Of a stretch of DNA of 64,000 bases, positions 54,431-63,359 are shown one piece after another; position 1 is the first letter of the stretch, and each line of letters starts with the position of its first letter. The position numbers and the translations under genes were made by a program. Origin of the DNA: an uncultured Collinsella sp. (GTDB taxonomy: Bacteria > Actinomycetota > Coriobacteriia > Coriobacteriales > Coriobacteriaceae). The notes beneath the pieces were generated by a model that was not told where the DNA came from, made no database searches, and saw only the letters and a program-made list of their open reading frames with translations. The stretch is from positions 62,001-126,000 of the forward strand of contig CALJDJ010000070.1 of NCBI GenBank assembly GCA_938023705.1, read 5' to 3'.

Positions 54431-57400
54431 CTACACGTCCCTCCTTACAAACGTTCCTTCGTGGTTATACGAGCAGCGCGCATGCGCGGCCTGCGTCGAC
54501 GCCGGGTCGACGGCGGCAACGTTGCCTGCCTCGAGCTCGCGCAGGCGCTCGGCGATGCCGTCCTCCACGCGATCGAGCAGGGCGTCGAAGTCCATGCTGC
54601 CGCCCTCGCCGGGAAAGCCCTTCTTAAGCCCCGGGATGCGGCCGTCACCACGCTCCTCCTCGAGCAGCTCGGCACTCGCGGCGCCTCGCAGCGCCGGTTT
54701 GCCGCCCTTGGTCGAAAAATAGAGCGCCGCGCGGGTGTCCAGATCCAGCGCCCGGCGCATAGCCTGCGCATAGATAAGCGTCTGGGTATGGGGCGGCAGC
54801 CACCGCGGATCGTCGATGGGCGCCGTGCCTGATTCCTCGTCGCGCACCGTAGGGTCGGCGAGCTTAAACTCCTCAACGCCCGTGCGATGCTTGTAGTCGA
54901 TTACCACGGCGCGATTCTCGGCGTCCACGTCCACGCGGTCGATGCGCCCGCCAAGCGGCCAGCCGGCATACTCGACCTGGAGCTCGTTGAACGCAAACTC
55001 CAGGTAGCGCGGCGCGAAGGGCGCGAGCGCCTCGGCTTCATAGGCAAGCACGCCCTCCAGCTGCGGCAAAATCTCGGCCACTTGGCGCTCCTCCACTGGA
55101 GAGAGCGGCACCAGCGGGCCCTCGGTACCGCGCTTGCCGGCGTGCTCGGCCAGGGTCTCGGCAAAGACCTCGTGCAGCAGCTCCTGAGCACGTGGCAGGT
55201 TCTCGGGCGTCACGCGCTCCATGCCCTCCTGGGGCAGACGGGCATGCAAGTGCTCCAGCACGTCATGGACAAAGTTGCCCTTCTCCATGTTGCCAAAGCC
55301 GGCGTCGATCGACTGGGGTTTGACGCGATACGAGACGAACCAGCACAGCGGGCAGGTCGAATAGGCCTCGATCTGCGAGGCAGACGTCAGGCGCGGCACC
55401 AGCGGCGCATCCTCGCCCTCGCCATCGCGACGGCGCAGGACCAGATACGGAATGGCTTCATCGCTCAGATGCTGAGGAGCTTCGCAGGTCACGCGCTCGC
55501 GCCTAAGACCTTCGCCTGCCGCGGGATCGAAGTCCCTTACGATATCGCCCTCACCCACGCACTTCGCCTTGTCGGCGCCAACGGCCTTAGCGTCGTCAGC
55601 GGCCTTGTCGGCGTCAGCGGCCTTAGCATCGTTAGCGGCCTCGGCATGCGCCCGCAACTCGGTCCACACGGCAGCCGGGTAGCACTCGCGCGCCTGGCGA
55701 TCGTGCGTCACGCGGGCAAGCGCAACCGGACCGCGCGCGGCCTGCATCGCGCGGCCAAAGCGCACGCGCAACAAGGCGGCAGGCTCAAGCGTCACACCGC
55801 TGCGATCTAACTCTGCCGTCAGCGTTGCCAGCGGGCCCTCCTCATGTGAGAGCGGATAACTGTCCAGGTCGACGTCGGCAAACAGCACGGCATCGTAGCT
55901 GCCGGGGCGCAGAGCCGCCGCATCGGCAAGCGAAGCAAAGCGAACCTGGGCGCGTGGCGCACGGTCAACCTCGTAGGTCTCGTAATCGTAGGCGGCGCTA
56001 CGCTTGTCCACCTTGGTTCGAATGTCATCGAGCACGGGCACGGTCGCGGCCTGCGACACGTCGAGCGCACGGGCGCCATTCATAAGGATGTCGATGACGT
56101 GGCGCAGCAGGGCCACCTCCGCCTGGCGACGGGCCTGACCGTCGAGACCGCCAAGTGCGCGATCGGGCAGTGCCTCGGCAACGGCAAGCATGGCCTTGAG
56201 CGCCGTCACGGGTTTGTCGCGCCACAGCGCCTGGAACACGTCCGAGATCACGCACGGCACGTTCTTAAACCAGTTCTCGTCGCTCGCCGCTTTACGCGCG
56301 CCCCTCACCTGGCCCTGCACGCTCTGCAGCAGGCTCTTGACGCCCGCAGTGGTCTTGCTGCGCGACAGTCGCATATTCTTGTCGAACGTGCGCGCGCTGG
56401 CGGCGTCGGCACCCGAAAGCGGGCTGTAAATCCAGTCGGTAAGCTCCGGAGCGGGCCACCACTCAGTCTTAGAAGCTGCCCCTTCGTCGGCGGCCTTCAT
56501 ACGCTCGATCAGGTTGGCGAGCGCCGTGAACTGCCTGCCCGCAATGGATTGGGAAAACGCCGTGAACTCGGCCGTCTCGGCAGCAACGTGGCGCGCCGCC
56601 AAACGAGCGGCAAGCTCGCCGAACAGCTGGGGTGCCCGGGCAGAAACAACGAGCACGCGTACGGGGTCGGCGGGTGTTGCAGCAGCTTTATCGTCCTTGG
56701 ACTCCTTGTGCGCTTTCACCAACTTATCGATGACGTCCGCATAAGCATGGGCACGGGCATGGGGGCCGGCGACCTCAATAAAGGCAGGCTGAGCAGCGGA
56801 CTTGGAGGCAGTCTGGGGCGCGGCGGCGCCCTCCCCCAGCGGCGCGATCTCAAACAGCACACCGCGGACATCAAATGCCGCGGCAAGCTCCTCGCGCATC
56901 GCCGCTTGCTCGCGGGCAAGCAGCACGACAACCTCTCCCCCGTTGTTTGCCACGGCGGACAGCAGCTCGAGCGGGCTATACGTAAATGACGTGACGCCGC
57001 GCACGCAAACGGCGCGGGCGCACCCCGGCAGGTTGTCGGCCAAAGCGCCGGCCATAATGTCAGCCGCCTCGCAGGGCTCGACCATATCTCGACGGTCCAA
57101 ACCGCGCGCATAGGCGCACAAAAGTTCAAACACGCGAGCCTCGGCGTCGCTTTTGGGCTTGGGCTTGCAAACGTTGTCGCAGCAACGCTCGGCACCTGTC
57201 CCTGCCACACCCGGCAGCACATCGCAAGCCATACGCGCGAGCATACGCACCGTGCCCTGGCTGCGCGAAAGCGGCTGCAGGTCGGCGTCGTCGAGACGCG
57301 CTACCATGTCCGAAAACAGCATCTGGCGCTGCAGGTTGTCGACGAAACCGCGCCCGTCGCCCAAAAGCTCCCAAAGCGAGCGAAGCCACGATGTAGGCGT

Positions 57401-57583
57401 CTTGTAGTCAATACCCAGCGAAACGCCGGCTTCCGCCGCATCATGACGGCACAGGTCGAGCTCGGCAAACGTTGGCGCCAGCAGCACGGCACGCCCGTGG
57501 CGGGCAATAAGGTCGGCAAGCAGCGCCGCCTCGGCATCGCTCAAATCCGCGCCGGCGTTGGTGGTATAGATTCGAACAGGCAT
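54431..57583 (-). CDS. addB: AddB-like PD-(D/E)XK nuclease subunit
   Basis: 1,050 residues. The N-terminal helicase-like part is degenerate, as in AddB. The C-terminal RecB-type nuclease has GRIDRVDVD and VVIDYKHR (near 893). An Ala/Asp/Lys repeat (ADADKAADDAKAVGADKA) forms an unusual linker near 660. The iron-sulfur cysteine set of AddB seems incomplete: CPLC near the start of the nuclease domain and one C (RCSYN) near the end. GGAGG lies three bases before the ATG. It is cotranscribed with addA. Confidence 0.85.
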   Translation of the reverse strand: MPVRIYTTNAGADLSDAEAALLADLIARHGRAVLLAPTFAELDLCRHDAAEAGVSLGIDYKTPTSWLRSLWELLGDGRGFVDNLQRQMLFSDMVARLDDADLQPLSRSQGTVRMLARMACDVLPGVAGTGAERCCDNVCKPKPKSDAEARVFELLCAYARGLDRRDMVEPCEAADIMAGALADNLPGCARAVCVRGVTSFTYSPLELLSAVANNGGEVVVLLAREQAAMREELAAAFDVRGVLFEIAPLGEGAAAPQTASKSAAQPAFIEVAGPHARAHAYADVIDKLVKAHKESKDDKAAATPADPVRVLVVSARAPQLFGELAARLAARHVAAETAEFTAFSQSIAGRQFTALANLIERMKAADEGAASKTEWWPAPELTDWIYSPLSGADAASARTFDKNMRLSRSKTTAGVKSLLQSVQGQVRGARKAASDENWFKNVPCVISDVFQALWRDKPVTALKAMLAVAEALPDRALGGLDGQARRQAEVALLRHVIDILMNGARALDVSQAATVPVLDDIRTKVDKRSAAYDYETYEVDRAPRAQVRFASLADAAALRPGSYDAVLFADVDLDSYPLSHEEGPLATLTAELDRSGVTLEPAALLRVRFGRAMQAARGPVALARVTHDRQARECYPAAVWTELRAHAEAANDAKAADADKAADDAKAVGADKAKCVGEGDIVRDFDPAAGEGLRRERVTCEAPQHLSDEAIPYLVLRRRDGEGEDAPLVPRLTSASQIEAYSTCPLCWFVSYRVKPQSIDAGFGNMEKGNFVHDVLEHLHARLPQEGMERVTPENLPRAQELLHEVFAETLAEHAGKRGTEGPLVPLSPVEERQVAEILPQLEGVLAYEAEALAPFAPRYLEFAFNELQVEYAGWPLGGRIDRVDVDAENRAVVIDYKHRTGVEEFKLADPTVRDEESGTAPIDDPRWLPPHTQTLIYAQAMRRALDLDTRAALYFSTKGGKPALRGAASAELLEEERGDGRIPGLKKGFPGEGGSMDFDALLDRVEDGIAERLRELEAGNVAAVDPASTQAAHARCSYNHEGTFVRRDV

Positions 57584-57665
57584 GGTCCTCCACTCAAACC
57601 GTTCGCAATATTCAATGCTTCCATCCTACCCGCCCGCGCGGACAGATTTGCCCCACGCCAACAGA

Positions 57666-57754
57666 TTTGACCCCTTGGAGACGGAGGAAAATGGATCACC
57701 GAGGAGGTCAGTCTAACCCAGTGATCCGTTTTCCTCCGTCCCCAAAGGATCAAA
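57666..57754. repeat. 89-bp palindromic element, 34-bp arms
   Basis: Arms 57666-57699 and 57721-57754 match as inverted repeats at 30 of 34 positions, with a 21-base loop. The core is GGAGACGGAGGAAAATGG. It lies between addB and the TrpR-like gene and overlaps the latter's terminator at its right end. Confidence 0.7.
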
Positions 57755-57777
57755 AAACCGCCCCCGAAGGGACGGTT
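57752..57777 (-). terminator. Terminator of the TrpR-like gene
   Basis: Minus strand: AACCG-TCCC, loop TTCG, GGGG-CGGTT with minor mismatch, then TTTTTT. It lies 28 bases past the stop. Confidence 0.8.
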
Positions 57778-57804
57778 CTGCGCAATTCGTTTGTTGCCGC
57801 TGGC

Positions 57805-58104
57805 CTACTCGCCATCCTCCAGCTTGATGAGGATCTTGCGATAGCCGCCGTACTCGCCGTTGAGTGCCTTGGACACGCGGCTCACCGTAGTGGACGAAGC
57901 GCCGGTGCGGGCCTGAACCTCAACATAAGGCTCGCCCTCATCCAGATAACGCGCAACCTGCAGACGTTGCGAAAGATCGCAGATCTCGCGCGGCGTGCAG
58001 ATATCGGTCAAAAACGCCTGGATATCCTTCTCGTCATCCAAAAGACTAAATGCGTGGACCAGCTGCTTGACATCAGGCTTGTCAAACATGTTCTCGATAT
58101 TCAT
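57805..58104 (-). CDS. YerC/TrpR-like HTH regulator
   Basis: 99 residues of the TrpR-related YerC/YecD family. An N-terminal helix pair (LVHAFSLLDDEKDIQAFLTDICT) and the HTH (REICDLSQRLQVARYLDEGEPYVEVQARTGASSTTVSRVSKAL) have the TrpR layout. The ligand and targets are unknown. GGTGATCG precedes the ATG. It is divergent from the holin-like gene. Confidence 0.9.
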   Translation of the reverse strand: MNIENMFDKPDVKQLVHAFSLLDDEKDIQAFLTDICTPREICDLSQRLQVARYLDEGEPYVEVQARTGASSTTVSRVSKALNGEYGGYRKILIKLEDGE

Positions 58105-58428
58105 CGATCACCGCCAAACCCGCCATAAGGCATCGAAGTTGATACTGACATCGGGCATCGTTCGCCCGTTCTATGCAATAGAGCAACGCCTGTGGCTTTT
58201 GCCCGTAGCAGTGTAGCACACCACCAAACTAAAGCGACAAGACTCTCTGCCAGCGGCGCGTTTTTCAGGACGAACGCCGTTTTGAAACCGAATGCGCACG
58301 TAAGCTCCACGAATATCTGAGACAATGGGCGGCCGAACAAGGCGGCACACCCGAGCGGCCGTCCAAGCCGCCGCAGCAAACCGCTTCACGCGACACCGAC
58401 GCACCCTGCGCAAGAAAGGATTCACACC
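58105..58428. other. Divergent intergenic region
   Basis: 324 bases between the TrpR-like gene and the four-helix membrane protein. A minus-strand TTGTCG, 19 bases and TACACT (near 58205-58236) could serve the regulator. No convincing plus promoter, RNA or small gene was seen. Confidence 0.35.
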
Positions 58429-58794
58429 ATGCGCTTTATGCTTAACTGGCTCTTTACCTCGATCGCCATCGCGATTGCCACGTTCCTCGTTCCCGGCATC
58501 CAGCCCTTCGGTTTTGCCGAGGCCTGGGTCTGTTTCGCCTTCGTGGGATTGTTCCTGAACATCGTCGATTCGCTCGTCAAGCCGTTCCTCACGGTTATCT
58601 CGCTGCCGCTCACGATCATTACGCTGGGTATTTTTCAGCTCGTAGTCAACAGCTTTATGCTCGAGCTGGCCAGCTATCTGTCGGTCAATCTGCTGGGCGC
58701 GGGTATCTCCATCGCCAGCTTTGGATCGGCCTTTATGGGCAGCATCCTGGTGTCCATCATGCGCAGCATCCTCGACAGCATCGCCGAGGGCTAA
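58429..58794 (+). CDS. Four-helix phage-holin-like membrane protein
   Basis: 121 residues, nearly all hydrophobic, of the mycobacterial 4 TMS phage holin family (PF04020). Four helices: LFTSIAIAIATFLVPG, WVCFAFVGLFLNIVDSLV, a third (LTVISLPLTIITLGIFQLVVNSF) and the C-terminal pair of short segments. Despite the name most chromosomal members are not phage lysis proteins; their role is unknown. AAAGGATT lies before the ATG. Confidence 0.88.
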   Translation: MRFMLNWLFTSIAIAIATFLVPGIQPFGFAEAWVCFAFVGLFLNIVDSLVKPFLTVISLPLTIITLGIFQLVVNSFMLELASYLSVNLLGAGISIASFGSAFMGSILVSIMRSILDSIAEG

Positions 58795-58834
58795 AACGGC
58801 CATTCCGGCCGCGCCCGTCTCAACAGCCCAAAAC

Positions 58835-58873
58835 GAAGGCCGCCCCTCACAAAAATGGGCGGCCTTCTTATTT
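58835..58873 (+). terminator. Terminator after holin-like gene
   Basis: GAAGGCCGCCC (58835-58845) pairs with GGGCGGCCTTC (58857-58867), followed by TTATTT. A second dyad, CTGCCATTT (58899-58907) with AAATGGCAG (58921-58929), lies just past the rrf2 stop. Confidence 0.85.
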
Positions 58874-58936
58874 GCCAAGTCTCAAAGGGCGAGAGAATCT
58901 GCCATTTCCACCCCGTCCCCAAATGGCAGGTGTGGG

Positions 58937-59365
58937 TTAGATGACGTAATCGTAGCCTTCGTTGGGAGCGACAAGTTGATCGAGCGTCACACCGTCGAGG
59001 TAGTCGTTGATAAGCTTGTCCAGGTTCTTCCACACGTCGAGCGTGGGGCACTCGTCAGAGCGCGAACAACCCTTGCAGTCGCCATCCAGGCAGGCGACCG
59101 GCGCCAGGCTGCCCTCGGTCAGGCGCAAGATCTCGCCCACCGTGTACTGCTCGGGCGGGCGCGTGAGCACATAGCCGCCGCCCTTGCCGCGCATGCCCGA
59201 GAGCATGTTGGCGCGCACGAGCGTAGCCAGAATATTCTCGAGGTACTTCTCCGAAATACCCTGACGCGCCGCAATCTCTTTAAGCGGGATACGGCCTGTC
59301 GCCTGGTGCTCGGCCAGGTCGACCATAACGCGCAGGGCATATCTGCCCTTTGTGGAAACCAACAT
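58937..59365 (-). CDS. Rrf2 family transcriptional regulator
   Basis: 142 residues. A winged HTH (ALRVMVDLAEH, IAARQGISEKYLENILATLV, GMRGKGGGYVLTRP) is followed by a cysteine cluster C92, C97, C100, C106. That cluster resembles the Fe-S binding region of IscR/NsrR-type members. The divergent neighbour is cysK, the pairing seen for CymR, so control of cysteine synthesis in response to cysteine or Fe-S state is likely. The ATG lies after AAAGG at a long spacing (11). Confidence 0.92.
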   Translation of the reverse strand: MLVSTKGRYALRVMVDLAEHQATGRIPLKEIAARQGISEKYLENILATLVRANMLSGMRGKGGGYVLTRPPEQYTVGEILRLTEGSLAPVACLDGDCKGCSRSDECPTLDVWKNLDKLINDYLDGVTLDQLVAPNEGYDYVI

Positions 59366-59482
59366 ATATATAGCTGCCTTTCGGTCTTTTAATTCGTAGA
59401 AATTCTAGCCGAAAAATTGGTTTTGAAAATACCTATTCCCGTCAAGATGGTTAATCGACTCGTAATAATCTTCTATTTCCTA

Positions 59483-59511
59483 TTGCGTTACTAGGCTTTA
59501 CTGTCTACTAT
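59483..59511 (+). promoter_or_regulatory. cysK promoter
   Basis: TTGCGT (59483-59488), a 17-base spacer, TACTAT (59506-59511), upstream of cysK in the AT-rich divergent region. Confidence 0.6.
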
Positions 59512-59533
59512 GCTTGCCAACAGCAAAACGAAC

Positions 59534-59586
59534 AACCTATAAGGTTTGTGGGTTTCGCTGCCACACACACCGTAAAACCACACGGT
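59534..59586 (+). promoter_or_regulatory. Operator-like dyads in the cysK leader
   Basis: AACCT-ATA-AGGTT (59534-59546) lies about 15 bases after the expected start, and ACCGT (59569-59573) faces ACGGT (59582-59586). They are candidate sites for the divergent Rrf2 protein. Confidence 0.4.
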
Positions 59587-59618
59587 ATCCAGTCATTTGA
59601 ACACTTTGGAGGTTCACC

Positions 59619-60557
59619 ATGAGCAATGTTTACACGTCCATCGATCAGCTTATCGGCCACACCCCGCTTCTGGAGCTCACCCACTTCGAGGCCGACGAGG
59701 ACCTCAAGGCCCGTGTGCTCGTCAAATTGGAATACTTCAACCCCGCCGGGTCCGTCAAAGACCGCGTCGCCAAGAACATGATTGACGAGGCCGAGAAGGC
59801 CGGCAAGCTCGTGCGCGGTGGCGACTACACCATCATCGAGCCCACGAGCGGCAACACCGGCGTCGGCATCGCCTCGGTGGCGGCGGCCCGCGGCTACAAG
59901 GTGATCATCACTATGCCCGAGACCATGTCCGTCGAGCGCCGCAAGCTCATGCAGGCATACGGCGCACAGCTCGTGCTCACCGACGGCTCCAAGGGCATGA
60001 AGGGCGCTATCGCCAAGGCGGAGGAGCTGCAGAAGGAAACTCCCAACAGCATCATCGCCGGCCAGTTTGTGAACCCCGCGAACTCGGCCATTCACAAGGC
60101 CACGACCGGCCCCGAGATCTGGGACGACACCGACGGCAAGGTCGACATCTTCGTCGCCGGCGTCGGCACCGGCGGCACCGTGACCGGCGTGGGCGAGTTC
60201 CTCAAGGAGCAAAACCCCGAGATTCAGGTCGTCGCCGTCGAGCCCGCCACCTCCCCGGTGCTCTCTAAGGGCCAGGCCGGCCCGCACAAGATCCAGGGTA
60301 TCGGTGCCGGCTTTGTTCCCGACGTCCTCGACACCCAGGTCTATGACGAGATCATCCCCGTCGAGAACGACGATGCCTTTGCCACCGGCCGCGCCGTGGG
60401 CCACAAGGAAGGCGTGCTCGTGGGCATTTCGTCCGGCGCCGCCGTCTGGGCCGCTCTGCAGCTGGCCAAGCGCCCCGAGAACGAAGGCAAGACCATCGTG
60501 GCGCTGCTCGCCGACACCGGCGAGCGCTACCTGTCCACGGCGCTCTTCCAGGACTAG
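59619..60557 (+). CDS. cysK: Cysteine synthase A (O-acetylserine sulfhydrylase)
   Basis: 312 residues. PLP enzyme making cysteine from O-acetylserine and sulfide. The PLP lysine is K47 in [11 protein letters not shown]; the substrate loop is [10 protein letters not shown]; the phosphate loop is [12 protein letters not shown]; the late GISSGAA is present. GGAGG lies six bases before the ATG. It is divergent from the Rrf2 regulator and has a strong candidate promoter. Confidence 0.95.
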   Translation: MSNVYTSIDQLIGHTPLLELTHFEADEDLKARVLVKLEYFNPAGSVKDRVAKNMIDEAEKAGKLVRGGDYTIIEPTSGNTGVGIASVAAARGYKVIITMPETMSVERRKLMQAYGAQLVLTDGSKGMKGAIAKAEELQKETPNSIIAGQFVNPANSAIHKATTGPEIWDDTDGKVDIFVAGVGTGGTVTGVGEFLKEQNPEIQVVAVEPATSPVLSKGQAGPHKIQGIGAGFVPDVLDTQVYDEIIPVENDDAFATGRAVGHKEGVLVGISSGAAVWAALQLAKRPENEGKTIVALLADTGERYLSTALFQD

Positions 60558-60670
60558 AGCTTCTCGTTCTTAGAACGAGTCCAAGGCACGCCGGTCTCCC
60601 CTCTCTTCTGGCAGCCTGAGCTCATCCCAACAGGGTGTCCCACAGGACGCCCGAACTTGCTACAATGTCT

Positions 60671-60709
60671 GCGGCGCGGAACCAGCCTCCCGCGCCGCTT
60701 TTCTTTTTT
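60671..60709 (+). terminator. Strong terminator between cysK and mnmA
   Basis: GCGGCGCGG (60671-60679) pairs with CCGCGCCGC (60690-60698), followed by TTTTCTTTTTT. A TACAAT just before it (60661-60666) could make this a short-leader attenuator for mnmA instead. Confidence 0.85.
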
Positions 60710-60738
60710 GGCCACATGCCACCAAGGAGAACCTCCCC

Positions 60739-61839
60739 ATGCACAACAAGCGCGTGCTCGTCGCCATGAGCGGCGGCGTCGATTCCAGCGTGACCGCGTA
60801 TCTGCTCAAAAGTCAGGGTTACGAATGTGTCGGTGCCACCATGCGCCTCACCTGCCCCGCGCCCGATCCCACCACGGGCATGAGTAAGGTCGACCGCGAC
60901 ATCGCCGATGCAAAGGCCGTCGCCGAGCGCCTGGGGATACCCCATCACGTGCTCGACTTGCAGCAAACCTTCGACCGCAACGTGATCGAGCGCTTTGTGA
61001 ACGCCTACCAGGAGGGGCTGACGCCCAACCCGTGCATCATCTGCAACCGCCATATTAAGTTTGGCGCGCTGCTCGATGCGGCACTCAATATGGGCTGCGA
61101 TTACATCGCCACAGGTCACTACGCCAAAACGAGCCAGGCGTCCGACGGCACCTGGCAGCTGCATCGCGGCGAGGACCCTAAAAAGGACCAAAGCTACTTT
61201 TTATATTCGCTTACGCAGGAGCGCCTGGCGCACACGATCTTTCCGCTGGCAGGCCTGGACAAGGAGCACGACGTGCGCCGCATTGCCGCCGAGCAGGGCT
61301 TTGCCAACGCCAAGAAGGCCGAAAGCGAGGACATCTGCTTTATCACGGACGACGACTACGCGGGCTATATCGAGCGCCGCTGCGGACATGCCGCCGAACC
61401 GGGCGATATCGTATGGCGCGACGGCAGCGTGGTCGGGCACCACAACGGCGCGCTGCGCTACACCATCGGCCAGCGCAAGGGCCTGGGCGTCGCGATGGCG
61501 CATCCCGTGTACGTAACGAGTGTCGACGCCGTCAACAACATCGTGCATCTGGGCGAGGCAGAGGACCTGACGGCCACGGCGCTCACGGCCAACGACTGGA
61601 TTTGGAGCGCCCCTGCCGACCACATGGAGGCGGAGCTCGATGCCAGCGGCATTCAGGTGGGCGCCAAGTACCGCTACCGTCAAAAGGACCAGGCAGCGTC
61701 CCTTACGCGCGGCGAAGACGGGCAAATGTTGCTGACCTTTGACGAGCCGCAGCGCGCCATCGCCCCCGGCCAGGCTGTCGTTATATACCGCGGCGACATC
61801 GTCCTGGGCGGCGGCACCGTGACCGGCGCACTTAAGTAG
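60739..61839 (+). CDS. mnmA: tRNA 2-thiouridine synthase MnmA
   Basis: 366 residues. Thiolates the wobble uridine of Lys, Glu and Gln tRNAs. PP-loop SGGVDSS at 11-17; catalytic C102 in NPCIICN (C99 also present); second catalytic C200 in ESEDICF; GHYAK near 126. Length and order match the E. coli enzyme. AAGGAGAA precedes the ATG. It converges with the HipA-like gene, eight bases apart. Confidence 0.96.
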   Translation: MHNKRVLVAMSGGVDSSVTAYLLKSQGYECVGATMRLTCPAPDPTTGMSKVDRDIADAKAVAERLGIPHHVLDLQQTFDRNVIERFVNAYQEGLTPNPCIICNRHIKFGALLDAALNMGCDYIATGHYAKTSQASDGTWQLHRGEDPKKDQSYFLYSLTQERLAHTIFPLAGLDKEHDVRRIAAEQGFANAKKAESEDICFITDDDYAGYIERRCGHAAEPGDIVWRDGSVVGHHNGALRYTIGQRKGLGVAMAHPVYVTSVDAVNNIVHLGEAEDLTATALTANDWIWSAPADHMEAELDASGIQVGAKYRYRQKDQAASLTRGEDGQMLLTFDEPQRAIAPGQAVVIYRGDIVLGGGTVTGALK

Positions 61840-61847
61840 CCGCGGGT

Positions 61848-63221
61848 TTATCGCTGCACGTGTCGAAGTACCTCAACAGCGGCACCAACCTCGATCATGC
61901 GACGCTCGAGGCCGCGGCGGATGGCCTCGAGTCGACCCTCCGCCGTGGCCCATTCGCTCTGCGAAAGAATCTCGATCGCCTCATCAACAAATCCGTTGAG
62001 CCGCGATGAATCGAACCAATCGAGCGAATCCGCAAGCGCCAGCTGGACGGAAGGGTCGGGCCCAAACGGCTTAGCGGAAAACCCAAACTCCCCAGCTGCG
62101 AGCACGGCAGTTGGCACGTTGTACCACAGACAGTTGCCACTATCGAACAGCGGAGTAGGTTTTATCTCCAGGGTGTCGACATTGCGGATGATGCCGAAGT
62201 TTCGCCAATGGCGATCGCTGTTGGCCAAAAGGGCATCGCAAACGATCATCTGCGACATAGACCTTCTCACAGCGGCCTCGTCTGCTCCATGCTTACCAAG
62301 AAAGCGGCAGTACCGGTCGTACGTCGAGCTTCCTCGCTGGCCACCAAGGGCGTTCTTAACGTAAACAGCCGGAACATATTCCTCGCGGCCGTCAAGAAAA
62401 TCCTCGCACAGGCACGCAGGGCCATCGAACATCCGCTCAACCGTATAAGGAACAAACTCGCCCTCCGACAGCAAGCGACGATGCAGAGCCGTTGCAACCG
62501 CCTCGTTAAAGGGCCGTTGGTCGTCCATGCCGCATCCCTTGACCAGAACGCGAACACCGTTGCGAATCATCCACGATTTAGGGAGCTCGCCCTCGGACGT
62601 GTTATCAGGATTTTTAAGACCGATGCCTTCCAGCCAACCCGAACGCTCTTCGGGCGCCGATCGCTCAAATTCGTTCTCAAAGTAATTGATGTTTTGCCAT
62701 TTGAGTTCGGCGCAATCGGCCGGCCGCAGCCAATAGCAATCCGAAAGCGATAGGCCCAGGCACTGAACCGGCACCTCAATGCCACTGGCAATTCCCAGTT
62801 CACGATAGCGCGAGACGAGTCCGGGGCGGACGTCAGGCACCGACCGATGGCTCCACCACACGTTGAGCTCCCGTTTATTCACCGTAGGAGAAGAACTCGA
62901 GCACGTGCCAAACGGCATCCTCTGCGCATCGAGCACCTCGGCGATTTCGAAGGGAAACTCACGTGTCGGATCAAATGAGACATGCGCGACCTCATGGTCG
63001 GCCGACATCAGCGTAAACTTGCGCCCCACATCGGCCGCAGGACGGCGTCCACGTTTGCGGACCTTTTGATAAGCGAGCGCAGAATCATACTCAACCATCT
63101 TCCGTCCGCCCACAATATCGCACGCGAGCGTTCCCGATGCGGCAAGTTGCGATATGCGGGCTTTCGTAACGCCCAACAGGCGGGCGGCATCACCCATAGA
63201 TAAGTACTCAGATGTATTCAT
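61848..63221 (-). CDS. HTH fused to HipA-like kinase
   Basis: 457 residues. The N-terminal 55 residues are an excisionase/MerR-like HTH (MGDAARLLGVTKARISQLAASGTL, then GGRKMVEYDSALAY). After a linker, the C-terminal half is a HipA/PI3K-like kinase: the catalytic loop reads LLANSDRHWRNFG (near 329) and the metal DxG reads PLFDSGN (near 358). In HipBA systems the DNA-binding antitoxin is a separate protein; here an HTH is on the same chain. ATG 63221 is preferred, nine bases after GAGGTG; ATG 63230 is possible. An operator-like inverted repeat lies 30 bases upstream. Confidence 0.8.
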   Translation of the reverse strand: MNTSEYLSMGDAARLLGVTKARISQLAASGTLACDIVGGRKMVEYDSALAYQKVRKRGRRPAADVGRKFTLMSADHEVAHVSFDPTREFPFEIAEVLDAQRMPFGTCSSSSPTVNKRELNVWWSHRSVPDVRPGLVSRYRELGIASGIEVPVQCLGLSLSDCYWLRPADCAELKWQNINYFENEFERSAPEERSGWLEGIGLKNPDNTSEGELPKSWMIRNGVRVLVKGCGMDDQRPFNEAVATALHRRLLSEGEFVPYTVERMFDGPACLCEDFLDGREEYVPAVYVKNALGGQRGSSTYDRYCRFLGKHGADEAAVRRSMSQMIVCDALLANSDRHWRNFGIIRNVDTLEIKPTPLFDSGNCLWYNVPTAVLAAGEFGFSAKPFGPDPSVQLALADSLDWFDSSRLNGFVDEAIEILSQSEWATAEGRLEAIRRGLERRMIEVGAAVEVLRHVQR

Positions 63222-63251
63222 ATGCTGCATCACCTCGTTAAGTAATTTACG

Positions 63252-63290
63252 CGTTTAGTTAACATATTACATACATCATAATACTAAACG
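63252..63290. promoter_or_regulatory. Operator-like inverted repeat before the HTH-kinase gene
   Basis: CGTTTAGT (63252-63259) faces ACTAAACG (63283-63290) with 23 bases between, in a very AT-rich stretch 31-69 bases before the start. It could be the autoregulatory site of the fused HTH. Confidence 0.5.
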
Positions 63291-63299
63291 ACCTAAGGC

Positions 63300-63326
63300 G
63301 AAAAAAGGCCCGAGAAATCGGGCCTT
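63300..63326 (-). terminator. Terminator of the M42 peptidase gene
   Basis: Minus strand: AAGGCCCGA (63326-63318) with loop TTTC and TCGGGCCTT (63313-63305), then TTTTTCGCC. Confidence 0.85.
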
Positions 63327-63359
63327 AGCGATTGGTCAGCCGAGTCGCAAACTACTTCC

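Noticed and set aside
58429..58794. Prophage remnant indicated by a holin-like gene
   Set aside because: PF04020 members are mostly chromosomal, and no other phage gene is near.
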